10,538 bases of DNA from Fragilaria radians (Eukaryota > Bacillariophyta > Fragilariophyceae > Fragilariales > Fragilariaceae), in NCBI GenBank assembly GCA_900642245.1, contig CAAAJI010001047.1:5479-16016 (forward strand), given 5' to 3'. The translations under genes were made by a program, and so were the position numbers. The number at the start of each line of letters is the position of its first letter. The first letter of the stretch is position 1. This document shows, one piece after another, positions 1 to 8,333 of the stretch. The notes beneath the pieces are model-generated. The model was not told the origin of the DNA. It saw only the letters and a list, made by a program, of their open reading frames with translations, and ran no database searches.

Positions 1-3000
1 CTGTAGATATTCTTGTTGGAGCACCTGTCGGTGCGACTGTAATAGGATCTGATGATTTCACAAATATAGCATTATCACCAAAAGACTTTTGCCACATGCA
101 GTCGATGATTTCCACCGACAATGGAGACGATCCTTGAATTGACATGGACGTCGACTTAGCACCAGTAAAGGTTATGCCTCGAATGATGATGTTATTCACT
201 TTACCGCTCATCTTAATCTGACTGTTGCCTCCCAGAAATAAACATTGATTCTCTCGAGAGCCATCAGAACCACATTGTATTGTAACATTACTGCGTACAA
301 TGACTAACGGATCCATCGACTTTGAGCTGCCGAAATTGATAATGGTGAATGGGCATAAAATAATTACGATGCTCTTATCGAATTTTTCCAGTTGCATACG
401 AATGCTTTGGATGTCATAAACACATGTAGAGAATTCAGCAAATGTGCTTGATGTACGCAGCGAAGATTCAACACAAGATCTTGCCTCAAATGGGATACAT
501 ATTGAACTTCCTTGCTTTACGCCGTTCGAACAATCACTGTTCGCGACGACATTTCCGAGACCAAAGTTATCATCATTCCATTTCAGATCTACGGCCTTTT
601 CTACTAGCACAATGGAGGCAAATTTGAGATTAGGAGAGTTTCCTGTATTACCAATAAAGCAAGAATTCGAAAGACCAAGTTTACTCCCAGCCATGACAGC
701 AATAGCTCCTACGTCACCCTCATTGGAAAGAAATACGGTGCTCTCTATGTCCAGCATTCCTCCACGAACGAATATCGGGGAAAGGGATACTTTATTTTCT
801 TCTAGCGTACAGTTGGTTAGCGTCAATTGCATAGATTTCACGCTTGAGGCCTTAATCTCTGAAATCATAATTTCCCCATCTTCCGTGGGATTGAAGAGAG
901 TCTGGGTGTCACGATCGATACTAAGGACAGAGATACCACGATGATTTTTGAATTCACAATCCTGAAGGGAAGCGAACATATTTGCCGTGCCTTCTGCTAT
1001 CACAGATATCCGAGAAGAACCAGTGAAAACGACCCCAAATATGCTAATGTTGGATCCCTGTATCACAATTTGATCAGTGCCTCCATTCACGGTACACTTA
1101 TCACCCCTTTTTCCGTTCTCTCCGCATTGTAAAACTGTATTGTTGGTTTTCAGAAGGAGGGGTGACTCATCGGGCACATCGATGGTGGAGTTTGGGCATA
1201 GAGTTAATTTCAAATTTGCTGCGTCAACCTCAGTTAACAGAAAATTCCAATCATCAATACAATCTGGTTTACACCTAGGGAATTGCTTACAAACACCTCC
1301 CTTCTTGAGAATCCCGGAACACTTGTTCTTTGAATACTTACTAGATGTACAAACATTTTCAGTTTTGGATATAGTGAAATTGTCGCTAATATATATAATT
1401 CCTTGACGTAAAGGAAGTATGTTGTCTTGAAATAACAATTCACGCATGCGAATAGTGCTACGATCCAAAACAATTATGGACCGTTTAACGGTGTTGTCTT
1501 GAAATGTGGAATTGGAGATGACCAAGGAGGAGGCATTTACCAATATGACATTATCTACTTCATTTTTATAGAAATTGCAATTCATCAATTCACTTTTCCC
1601 TTCCAAAAGATTCCTTCCCATAGGTAACCAGTGGCGATTGTCTACCTGAATAGTTTGCTGGGGATTATCATTATATGGAAGGAGATTTCTTTTTTTAGAG
1701 GTGGACGAGGCTTTCATTCCATCCATATGAATAACTAGTTTCCCGGAATTCTGTTCCCAGGTACAATTTTGGAATTGAAAATTCGCCAATTGAATGGTAT
1801 TTTTCGAATTCGTATCACCCTCCCACAAGAGAATTGTTGATACGTCAGTCGCATGGCGAAATCGAATCCCCGATAGGAATAACGCATAATCGGTACCCTC
1901 CACTCGTAAGTGGAATTTGTTTTTGGTAGTATCGACTTTCCTTCCACCTTTGGTCGTCGTTGTCGTCGTTGTCTTTGTTGGTGTCCATACGCAATTATCA
2001 TCATAACACTCGATAGACAACTTCTCTTTGTTTAATTGTACGTCAAGTGAACCCTGAAGTTCTGTACTTGGACACAATCGAAACGATGTGATGCCATTTT
2101 GTAGATCAGATAGTAACGAAGGCATATCGATATACCCAATTCGATCAGGATTTGTCGGACATTTCTTTGCATGTTTCCGGATAGCAGCGGGGGTGGGAGA
2201 CAATGTTTTATCTACTTGTGTATCGGGTTGAGTCGTAGCCATTGTCGAGTTATAACAATTGTCGAATACTAAACATTTACCCTTGCAGTTTGTCCCAATT
2301 GGTCGATCACAGTCAATTTTTTGATTTGTATCAAGTGTGAATATTCCAGTGCATGTGGACATGGTGTCGTTAACACAATTACCTTTTTGACTTATTTGAG
2401 AGTCGTCGACCAAAGCCAAGATACGAGTCGGGATTTCATCGTTTTGATTGTTGCTATTACTAAATGTATTGCTAGTAAGTGATATCTTTCCCTTGTAGGA
2501 TACAATCAGAGAGCGTCCTGAACAGGTATTGGAATCAAAGTTGGAATTTTGAATGGAAAGAATACTTCCGTCATTAATAATCAAGGAATCTCTAAGACTG
2601 TTTTTCTGTATATAGAATGAGACAACGTTCGTCAAAGATTTCACTTACAAACATTCCCCACTACACGTACCTGAAAATGACATTGATTCATGGATACTGA
2701 TGTCGTTTTCTCTTCCTGAAGAAATCGATGTATGAGAGAATGCCTTCGTTTTCGATTCCGAGTATAGGCGATCCAATGTTTCAGGTATTCTGATTGGGAA
2801 CGATTTTGGTTGAAATCCCCAGAGTCGACTATTGCATTCGGAGTAGTGTCTTGGAGATCGAATTTGATTCTAGACTTTGTTTTGAGATCGTTCGGAAGAA
2901 CTGAAGTATTGAGAAGAATAAGGTGATCTCCCCCCGAATGTTGTCGCCAAAGGCAACGCTGAAATGTTACCGACGATTCGGTTGCCGAAATTCCAATGGA

Positions 3001-3468
3001 TGATTGTTTGGACTTTTGAAATGTTATTCCCTCCAGTATGACATCTAACTTATTACCTTGTATGAGTACTTGCTGCTTACCTCCCGATAGAATACATGAA
3101 TTGTTTATGTCTGCTTTGTTGATGTTAAGATTCTGATTTCCACATCGTAGTGTAACTGAACGATTGATTATCAAAGGATCTGAATTATCCATATTCCAAG
3201 TAACATTCGGACATAAGGATAATACTGTATCATCCTTAATTCTTATCAAATCCTGTCGTAGGGATTCCAAATTGCTATATCCCTGTATGCTTCGATTTAG
3301 CGCGCATGAGGTTGGCCGTAGTTTTCTGGTGTGCCATTCGGTTGTATCTTGCATCACTTCAGCCAAGCATGGACCTGCAATGCAGAGTAAGTATAGTATC
3401 CATGCCAACGTTATGGAACAATAGTGTTGATAATGATAATTCCTCCATCGATACATCAAGCTAGACAT
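1..3468 (-). CDS. Large secreted modular right-handed beta-helix-like protein, 5' part (3' end outside window)
   Basis: Exon 1 is 3468-2671 (266 codons) and exon 2 is 2605 to the window edge (868 codons, no stop). An intron of 65 nt lies between them, giving at least 1134 residues. The ATG at 3468 is the first after an in-frame TGA 72 nt upstream. Residues about 19-36 form a hydrophobic signal peptide ending CLA before EV. The body is rich in short Ile/Val/Asn/Ser strands, N-glycosylation sequons and cysteines, as in pectin-lyase-like beta-helices. Four modules start near C55, C415, C715 and C994. Each has an LCP motif (residues 85, 443, 735, 1016), then usually xCG, a second Cys, GGxxQ, and a G(I/V)xF turn. 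Module 2 replaces the GG segment with a Thr-run (about residues 473-490). The visible end is Pro/Thr-rich (PTGAPT). No catalytic residues are assignable, so binding, adhesion or a wall role is inference. The fold is moderately sure, the gene itself very sure. Confidence 0.8.
1935..1987 (-). repeat. Threonine-codon run inside beta-helix module 2
   Basis: A stretch of ACG/ACA/ACC codons encodes a run of seven Thr residues flanked by Lys and followed by GGRK. It sits where modules 1, 3 and 4 carry the GGxxQ segment. It looks like a trinucleotide expansion tolerated in a surface loop of the beta-helix. The effect on function is unknown. Confidence 0.6.
2606..2670 (-). other. Spliceosomal intron in the beta-helix gene
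   Basis: Reading the minus strand, exon 1 ends in CAG followed by the donor GTACGTG. The intron ends in TATACAG before the exon starting AAAAACAG. The length is 65 nt. Without splicing, the frame hits a stop 10 codons into the intron. With splicing, phase 0 is kept and the next 868 codons are open and encode more beta-helix-type sequence. The donor begins with the same six bases as the intron inferred in the LYR gene. Confidence 0.8.
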
Positions 3469-3920
3469 ACAGAAGTCGGAGGGGTAAACACGAACAAAAT
3501 GGTTGCAGCAATATTTCCTAATGACTTGTACAAAATTTCATACAATGTTCCATCGTCTGACATCATAAGTTATAAATTCAAAACGTGCTAATACGTCATG
3601 ATGACAAAGACGATTAGTCGTTTTGAAAACAATTAACTCTATGTAGGAAGAACAAATATGATATTGCTTTATCTAACAAGAAAAATCAAAAAGTTCCAAC
3701 AATATTGCGTTGATCCCATTCACTCCCCTACTTGAATCTTGAGTTCAGTGCCTAGGAGACATTGTGATGCACGATGATGTTAACGTCTACGCTTCCTATA
3801 GGTAAATACACTTATGGTCCCGTCGTAGAATTGAAGGAAAGTTTGTAAAAATGCATTCAGTTCCCCCCTAGATACTTTAACATTGCAATCACAAGCAATA
3901 AGGAACTGACATTTCTTGAT

Positions 3921-3992
3921 GTGTGAATGAAAAAATGATACTTGATTGAAATTGACGTATGAACAAAAAGACGATACTTGATTGAAAGAGAT
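3921..3992. repeat. Two-copy direct repeat, 36-nt period
   Basis: The 15-mer gatacttgattgaaa occurs at 3937-3951 and again at 3973-3987. The flanking bases are also similar (gtgtgaatga against gtatgaacaa), which gives two imperfect 36-nt units. A weaker relative (aaaaaatggtacttgag) lies near 4115-4131. It is in the shared upstream region of two divergent genes and could be a local duplication or a repeated binding site. Confidence 0.6.
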
Positions 3993-4330
3993 TTATAATG
4001 TTATAATAAACTGCAGTTCTGTACCATTCGGAAATCAAAAGTCAAATGAAGGACATATACTTGCATAAGCCCTTCAGTTACCACTTGGTATTAACGAATA
4101 GGGTATATTGAGAAAAAAAATGGTACTTGAGCTACATCATATCGCCGACCTTTGCCTACTAGATTCTTTCTTTTATTTTAAAAGGCTATCTTTTGAGTCT
4201 AACTTGCATTTTGGAAAGTAAATATAGCCCTAAATTCTCTAATTTTCATCAAAGACTCTATTTTCATATCACTTCTTCTTGAACTTCTATAAGAATCAGT
4301 AGTTTACAATCTCAATGAATTTCGTTTCAG

Positions 4331-4411
4331 ATGTACAGCGAACAGTACAGTATGAAAATCACGAAATCACTGTCGACCTTAAACACTACCATCCAAAACG
4401 GTTTCTTCTGA
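4331..4411 (+). other. Possible upstream ORF before the LYR gene
   Basis: An ATG at 4331 opens a 26-codon frame that ends with TGA at 4409-4411, two bases before the preferred LYR start at 4414. It is preceded by ttcgtttcag, which looks like a splice acceptor ending at 4330. The transcript may therefore begin here or be joined to a leader exon. If the mRNA includes this segment it would form a uORF, but nothing in the sequence shows the true 5' end. Confidence 0.25.
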
Positions 4412-4413
4412 CC

Positions 4414-4883
4414 ATGTCATCCATAATGACTGCTAGAGCACTATCTGGATATCGACGTCTCTTCCGTGCACGTCGTAAGCTCTTTCAGGGTGATAAGAGG
4501 GCTATGGTAGAATCTGGATTTGCCATCCGTTCTGAATTTGATAAAAATAAATTCGTAACAGATGTGGAACAATTGGAAGGATTGTTCCTAATGATTGATG
4601 AGGCTGAAGATATGTTATTGCATGGTATCGTTCAGGGGAAATTGAATGAGAAAGGAAGTTATGGTACGTCGGATATTTTGAAGCTTGTCATTGGATAGGA
4701 CAACCGACCAATGGAAACGGAATCACTCACCTCCCAACTTCTATAACAGAGGTCCGAGTTACACCAGACCATGTAGATTTTGGTGCTCCAAAAACAACAT
4801 TGGAACCGATAACTCCAACGACACTTGACACCATGAACAATTCACCAACTGTAGAAATTACAAAAAACAAAAAATCAACGTAA
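4414..4883 (+). CDS. LYR-motif protein, Mzm1/LYRM7-like complex III assembly factor (two exons)
   Basis: Exon 1 is 4414-4663 and exon 2 is 4750-4883, together 127 residues. The N-terminus carries a GYRRLFRARRKLFQGD segment (the LYR-type helix, with Tyr-Arg and the following Phe). A helical middle follows, then the IVQGKLNEKGSYE block. The R..FxGD start and the IVQG...Y end are what I recall of the Mzm1/LYRM7 family. Such proteins bind the Rieske iron-sulfur protein in the mitochondrial matrix before its insertion into complex III. The start at 4414 has a good context (ACC ATG) and fits the family's short N-terminus. The ATG at 4426 is also possible, and one at 4315 would add 33 unrelated residues. 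Splicing is supported because it continues the conserved SYEVRV after the donor, while reading through gives an unrelated end at 4698. The tail is Thr/Pro-rich, then basic. Another LYR family member is the main alternative. Confidence 0.75.
4664..4749 (+). other. Spliceosomal intron in the LYR gene
   Basis: The donor GTACGT at 4664 and the acceptor ataacag ending at 4749 define an 86-nt intron. A CTCAC branch-like motif lies upstream of a pyrimidine-rich stretch. Splicing joins TAT-G to AG-GTC and gives Y-E-V-R-V, as expected for this family. Unspliced, the frame ends at the TAG at 4696-4698 inside the intron. Confidence 0.7.
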
Positions 4884-4951
4884 AATCACGAGTGATGAGA
4901 TTCATTTTCTTCTCTACTAATAGCATTGTTACACTTTTTGGTTATATTATT

Positions 4952-5561
4952 TTATTTGATCTTTATGTTAAACGAACATGCCGACATGTTTACACCATCC
5001 GCTAGAAAATCACATGATACAACAGCTGGGATGCCTAAATTTGCCAATGCCCCCCGAACGAGTCCACAGGGGAATGCAAGTAATTGGATGGCAGCGACAC
5101 GTGCTTCCTCTTGATTGGGTGGTAATCGAGATAGCCATTTCAAATCCATATCCTTTAAGTACAAATACTCCTCTATGATTTGTTTGTAGTTTATCAATTT
5201 GTTTCCGAAAGACTTCTGTCCAAAATTCTTTACAAAGGAACTTGACAGCCTCTAATTGTGCAGCGGCAATTGCCTGGGCGGGATCTTTTGCTGCTGCAGC
5301 AGTAGGTGCCGATCCAAATGTCTTATTTTGTGCCAAACGTTCACACATACGATATCCCACGCTATATCCAATCCGTTCTAATTTGGAGGCTGCCATTTCA
5401 GCAGCAAAAATAGCAGCTTCTTCATCGGCTACGCCTCCCTCCAATTTCTGACAGGATTGTTCCACCCAGCGCAAGACCTCTGTTAACAAAAATTCCATGG
5501 CAGAATCAGAAACATGGATTGGACGTTCTTCCAACGATTCTTGTTGCTTTGAGGCTGCCAT
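4952..5561 (-). CDS. TRAPPC6/Trs33-like TRAPP subunit, split by a +1 frame change
   Basis: The start at 5561 has an excellent context (ACC ATG GCA). The first frame encodes AMEFLLTEVLRW, then an Ala-rich stretch, IGYSVGYRMCERL, and the hallmark block KFLCKEFWTEVFRKQIDKLQ, ending TNHRGVFVLK. The conserved remainder (LAFPCGLVRGALANLGI, then VVSCDF and a final CSFNIKIK) is in the +1 frame, ending at TAA 4952-4954. The two halves join exactly at CTT AAA G (5159-5153), where one extra base breaks the frame. The joined product is about 202 residues, longer than human TRAPPC6 (about 160) because of the Ala/Glu-rich insertion. No intron fits the junction. TRAPPC6 proteins pair with TRAPPC3 (Bet3) in the complex that activates Rab1/Ypt1 in ER-Golgi transport. 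The break could be a sequencing error, a null allele, or a true +1 recoding site. An AATAAA overlaps the stop codon. Family assignment is very sure. Confidence 0.88.
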
Positions 5562-6242
5562 GGTCAACTAAAAAGTACAGTCCCAACATGCGACGGTGGT
5601 ACTATCATTGGTAGTAGCAGTAGTGGGAATATATTGGAAACAAACAATGTAACCCCCACTACTGATACTACCACTGGCGAAGTACACATGACGCATTTGT
5701 TTTTTGCTTGATAACTTTGATAAGGGATTTTAGGCAATTGACTAATGGATTTTGTACCGGGAATCATGTGTCAATCATCAAGTTGATGAAATGAAGCAGA
5801 AATGGATGCTTCTCGGGGATAACGCTGTTTGTTGCCTTGCTAGTTGCAGCGGCAGTTCTATAAAGTAGGAACGGATTTTATTGCAGGCCTAGTACAAATC
5901 AACAAGCTACTCCAACTTCATTATGGTCCGCAAGAAAAAACCAAAAACTTGGCTGTCATGGAATCAGGCAGGCATGTACAATCGACAAAGTAAGTGTTGG
6001 AGAAGAAGTGAATCCTTGACTGGGCATAGCCTCTTCCTGGTGATCTTTTTACAAACGACAAATCGTCACAGGAACAAATGTTTGGCTCTCATTAATGACA
6101 ATTATGGTGCTTACCATTGGAGTCGCTAGTTATAACAGAAATAAATGTTTACAATTATTCTCCACATTTGCATTCCCACGGGAAGATATAACTATATGGC
6201 CTTATCCATGAGAATTCATATTCCCCTCCTGTTTTAAATTTG
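5562..6242. other. TRAPPC6 upstream region and unassigned DNA
   Basis: This holds the promoter and leader of the minus-strand TRAPPC6 gene and a hairpin at 5609-5673. A 68-codon plus frame from ATG 5923 to TAG 6129 has a basic start (MVRKKKPKTW) and a donor-like gtaagt at 5990. I cannot tie it to any family. The segment just before 6243 may belong to the gypsy-like remnant that follows. Confidence 0.4.
5609..5673. repeat. Inverted repeat (hairpin) upstream of TRAPPC6
   Basis: The left arm GGTAGTAGCAGTAGTGGG (5610-5627) pairs with CCCACTACTGATACTACC (5655-5672) at 17 of 18 positions, with one further T-A pair outside and a 27-nt loop. The arms are built from tri-nucleotide-like GTA/CAC steps. 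It lies 48-112 nt upstream of the TRAPPC6 ATG and could fold in its 5' leader RNA or in DNA. Confidence 0.6.
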
Positions 6243-6626
6243 CAGTATGTGATTCACAGAAGTGTAGCTTTTATTCCTCAATCATCAAGACAGAAACTAC
6301 TATCCAGGTATCAAGACTTTTTACTCATCCAGGACATACTAGCACTGACAAGTCCATTAGAAAGGCTGTGGCATTGCCTGATTTCACACTAGATGTGGAA
6401 CACCTAAGTTACTGAATACCAAAAATTTGAAGTAAGATTTCAAAAAAGGTATGACAATGGTGGTGTCAAAAAAGCAATAACGAGTCGTAATCAACACGCG
6501 AATGTAATCATTGAGATGGTGCAGAAAGATTTGAATGAAATGCTCGGATAATTCGATTTGGAAATTAAAAAAATTGAAGAAAATAATCTAATTGATTATT
6601 TTCTTCAATCAGCGGGCACGGATTAG
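6243..6626 (+). mobile_element. Decayed Ty3/gypsy-like integrase fragment
   Basis: Two plus-strand pieces match gypsy-type integrase. From 6273, IPQSSRQKLLSRYQDF runs into LHPGHTSTDKSIRKAVALPDF after a one-base frame change near 6325. This resembles the His-containing part of the H2C2 zinc-binding region that precedes the integrase core. A stop follows near 6412, and the CxxC pair and the first catalytic Asp segments are missing. From 6423 a second piece ends the core: VKKAITSRNQHANVIIE, with the Glu at 6513-6515 in the place of the third catalytic residue, then VQKDLNEML, a stop at 6549, and FDLEIKKIEENNLIDYFLQSA to TAG 6624-6626. An internal deletion, a frameshift and stops show that it is dead. 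It is a fragment only; no LTRs were seen. Confidence 0.65.
6573..6609. repeat. Perfect 16-bp inverted repeat with 5-nt loop
   Basis: The arm ATTGAAGAAAATAATC (6573-6588) is exactly complementary to 6594-6609, with loop TAATT. It lies inside the gypsy-like fragment, where it encodes KIEENNLIDYFLQ. It may have arisen from the codon pattern of that segment rather than been selected as a hairpin. Confidence 0.7.
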
Positions 6627-6639
6627 AAGTGGGATCTTT

Positions 6640-7091
6640 CACATAAAACTTCAAGTCAGGTTCGGTGTTTCAATTTTCTTTGCAATGGAAAAAGTCTATA
6701 TATGTCTGTTTGACATCTCATGTGATCATAAGAGGTTAAGCTTTTAGATCCAGCCTTTTGCCTGTATCACTTGAATGGTCTTCAGGACGAGCCAAAAGTA
6801 TGCATCAATCATCCGTGCTGACATTGATGATGTTTTTGGATCGTTAAGTCGATATTCCTAATTTTCTTCCCATAGATTTGTAATTTCCATAGGACTTTTG
6901 AAACTGGCATGTCACACCTTTCTTTTGAAAATTAGACTCTGTTACGCTGTCAACACATTCAGCCCAGAGACTTTCACTTCTTTTCAGAGGCGCTTCTGAA
7001 TCATTTAGATTTGCTCTCAGCTTCTCCAGAGGGTAGAAAAAATCCTTTCAACATTGCTGCTGTGGTCTGGAGTGTTTGGGGCAGTAATTTC
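6640..7091 (-). mobile_element. Decayed Ty1/copia-like integrase/pol fragment
   Basis: On the minus strand, from about 7088, ITAPNTPDHSSNVERIFSTLW matches the copia integrase signature around the catalytic Glu (usual form TAPNTPQxNGxxER). The Glu codon is 7049-7047. After a frameshift near 7023 comes KLRANLNDSEAPLKRSESLW and AECVDSVTES. QFQKSYG and MGRKL follow, where copia proteins have the FYG and HLRTFGE blocks. A further shifted piece from 6780 reads DHSSDTGKRLDLKA, stop, PLMIT, stop, DVKQTYIDFF, like the GDxYRMLNLxTxxVxxxRDVxW link before reverse transcriptase. Stops such as TGA in place of an Arg codon fit C-to-T decay. The CoDi copia-like elements of diatoms are the likely relatives. 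It is oppositely oriented to the adjacent gypsy fragment. Confidence 0.65.
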
Positions 7092-7100
7092 TGTCAAACA

Positions 7101-8333
7101 TTGAACTATGAATAAGAAAAATAGTGTTTTTTCACTGTTTAAGATTATTGAGCAAAAATCTGTCTGTACATTTTATTAATATGCTTTGCTCTATTGGAGA
7201 CTCCCTTATTGGTGGTACAAAAACTAGGATTGTCTAAGGATGCACACATCTATTCACAGACAGTAATTTTTGGTTATTAAATTTCAAACCGGTTTCAAAA
7301 TTTGACAATAAACTATCATGTATCATCAGAGAAAAAAATGATAAACAAATATTGCTATTACATGGAAAGCATGTGTTAGGCTTTCCACAACTGCTACAAC
7401 AATTTTGTCGATATTACTTTGATTCAAATTATTGGTACCATTTTTCATTGGAGGACATCACAAGAATTAAATACAGCATCCCATTACTGGACACTCTGAA
7501 TTAGACTTTAATATCACATTGCACATTGTGACCACTCAACATGGATCAGTAGAAACTTTCAGGTGATCTGCAAATTTAGAAGCGTACATGGAGTGAATCA
7601 TGACAATCTCGAAGAATTATCGTTCAATTATGCACCGCAACATATGTAAAGAACGTAGAGATTTGGTTGTGTACATTGATAGTGTTTTGGCAGATGATAT
7701 GGAGAACAAATAAGTGGTTTTCTTATCTATATGCAATGAGTGCCAATATCAGAAGTTTTCTATCCCTATCAAATAGTCAAGTAGAATAAATTACGATATC
7801 TGAATTTTTCAAGGATATCCGTTGTGCTCAGCTGCTAATTGGTTGGATCATTTTCCGTGAAATCTGTCTTCGCTTTCGCATTATGTTATGTAAGCCTTCA
7901 ACCTGGTAGGAGAGAATACTCAAAATCTCGGTTTTCGGTCAAGCAGGAAGCGCAGCAAGGTTGCATAAAGCCTTTAGGTAATTGTGCCAACTTCTTATGC
8001 CTTCGTTACAAGAAAATTAGCATTTATAACACTTTTTGTGTGGTGAAAAACTTTAGAAAAGGGATTTGTTCTCAACGAAAGAAAGCATATGGCCTTTGCC
8101 GTTCAAATACTACCGTCAACAAAGTTTTCGTAATTGTTCGGATCGAAAACAGCCTTTCAACATGGATCTTTTTCGAATCCTGCACAGAATCAAACATCCA
8201 ACAACAAGTACAGTAATAGATTCTGAATACGAAAGTTCTGTTGGACTACACAAATCTTCTAGGGACTCCTACAGAGCATTACCACATTCGTTGTTACTAA
8301 TTTTCATAATCTAGAGAGCGATAAGAGGAGAAC
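7101..8333. other. Gene-poor stretch upstream of the oxygenase-like gene
   Basis: Apart from the weak zinc-ribbon fragment, I see only short broken frames on both strands. The longest plus frames (7839-8216 and 8066-8314) open with TTG rather than ATG and have no recognisable motif. The last few hundred bases must contain the promoter and leader of the gene at 8334, but no clear TATA element stands out. Confidence 0.45.
7300..7415 (-). mobile_element. Possible PiggyBac-like transposase C-terminal zinc-ribbon remnant
   Basis: A minus-strand frame between stops encodes CSSCGKPNTCFPCNSNICL, followed by FFSLMIHD. The pattern CxxC...TxFxCxxxxxC then Fxxx(I)H resembles the cysteine-rich tail of PiggyBac-type transposases. 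The upstream frame is broken by stops and I could not find the DDE core, so this is a suggestion only. A chance cysteine cluster or part of the adjacent copia-like element are alternatives. Confidence 0.25.

Larger units (their letters stand above)
3469..4413. other. Intergenic region between divergent genes
   Basis: This AT-rich stretch separates the start of the beta-helix gene (minus) from the start of the LYR gene (plus), so it should hold both promoters. I see no coding sequence, no RNA gene and no convincing TATA element. It contains a 36-nt-period direct repeat (3921-3992). An ATG at 4315 is in frame with the LYR gene but adds 33 residues with no family resemblance. A short upstream ORF (4331-4411) lies just before the preferred start. 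Confidence 0.5.

Noticed and set aside
444..944. A 166-codon plus-strand frame
   Set aside because: It lies entirely antisense to the open beta-helix frame on the minus strand, has no motif, and its length is explained by the codon bias of the real gene.
1234..2004. Minus-strand frames at 1234-1473 and 1735-2004
   Set aside because: They are out-of-frame shadows of the continuous beta-helix frame, which I followed codon by codon from 2605 to 1 without a stop.
4315..4698. Unspliced 127-codon reading of the LYR gene from ATG 4315
   Set aside because: The first 33 residues have no family resemblance and the end after 4663 replaces the conserved tail; start at 4414 plus splicing fits better.
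5564..5767. 67-codon minus frame upstream of TRAPPC6
   Set aside because: It is largely the hairpin read as Val/Leu codons, has no homology I recognise, and ends just before the TRAPPC6 start; better seen as leader or promoter.
5923..6129. Plus frame starting MVRKKKPKTW
   Set aside because: It is short, has no recognised family, and adjoins a retroelement fragment; the gtaagt at 5990 hints at splicing but no convincing partner exon was found.
7839..8314. Plus frames at 7839-8216 and 8066-8314
   Set aside because: Both open with TTG, not ATG, and contain no domain or composition unlike random sequence.
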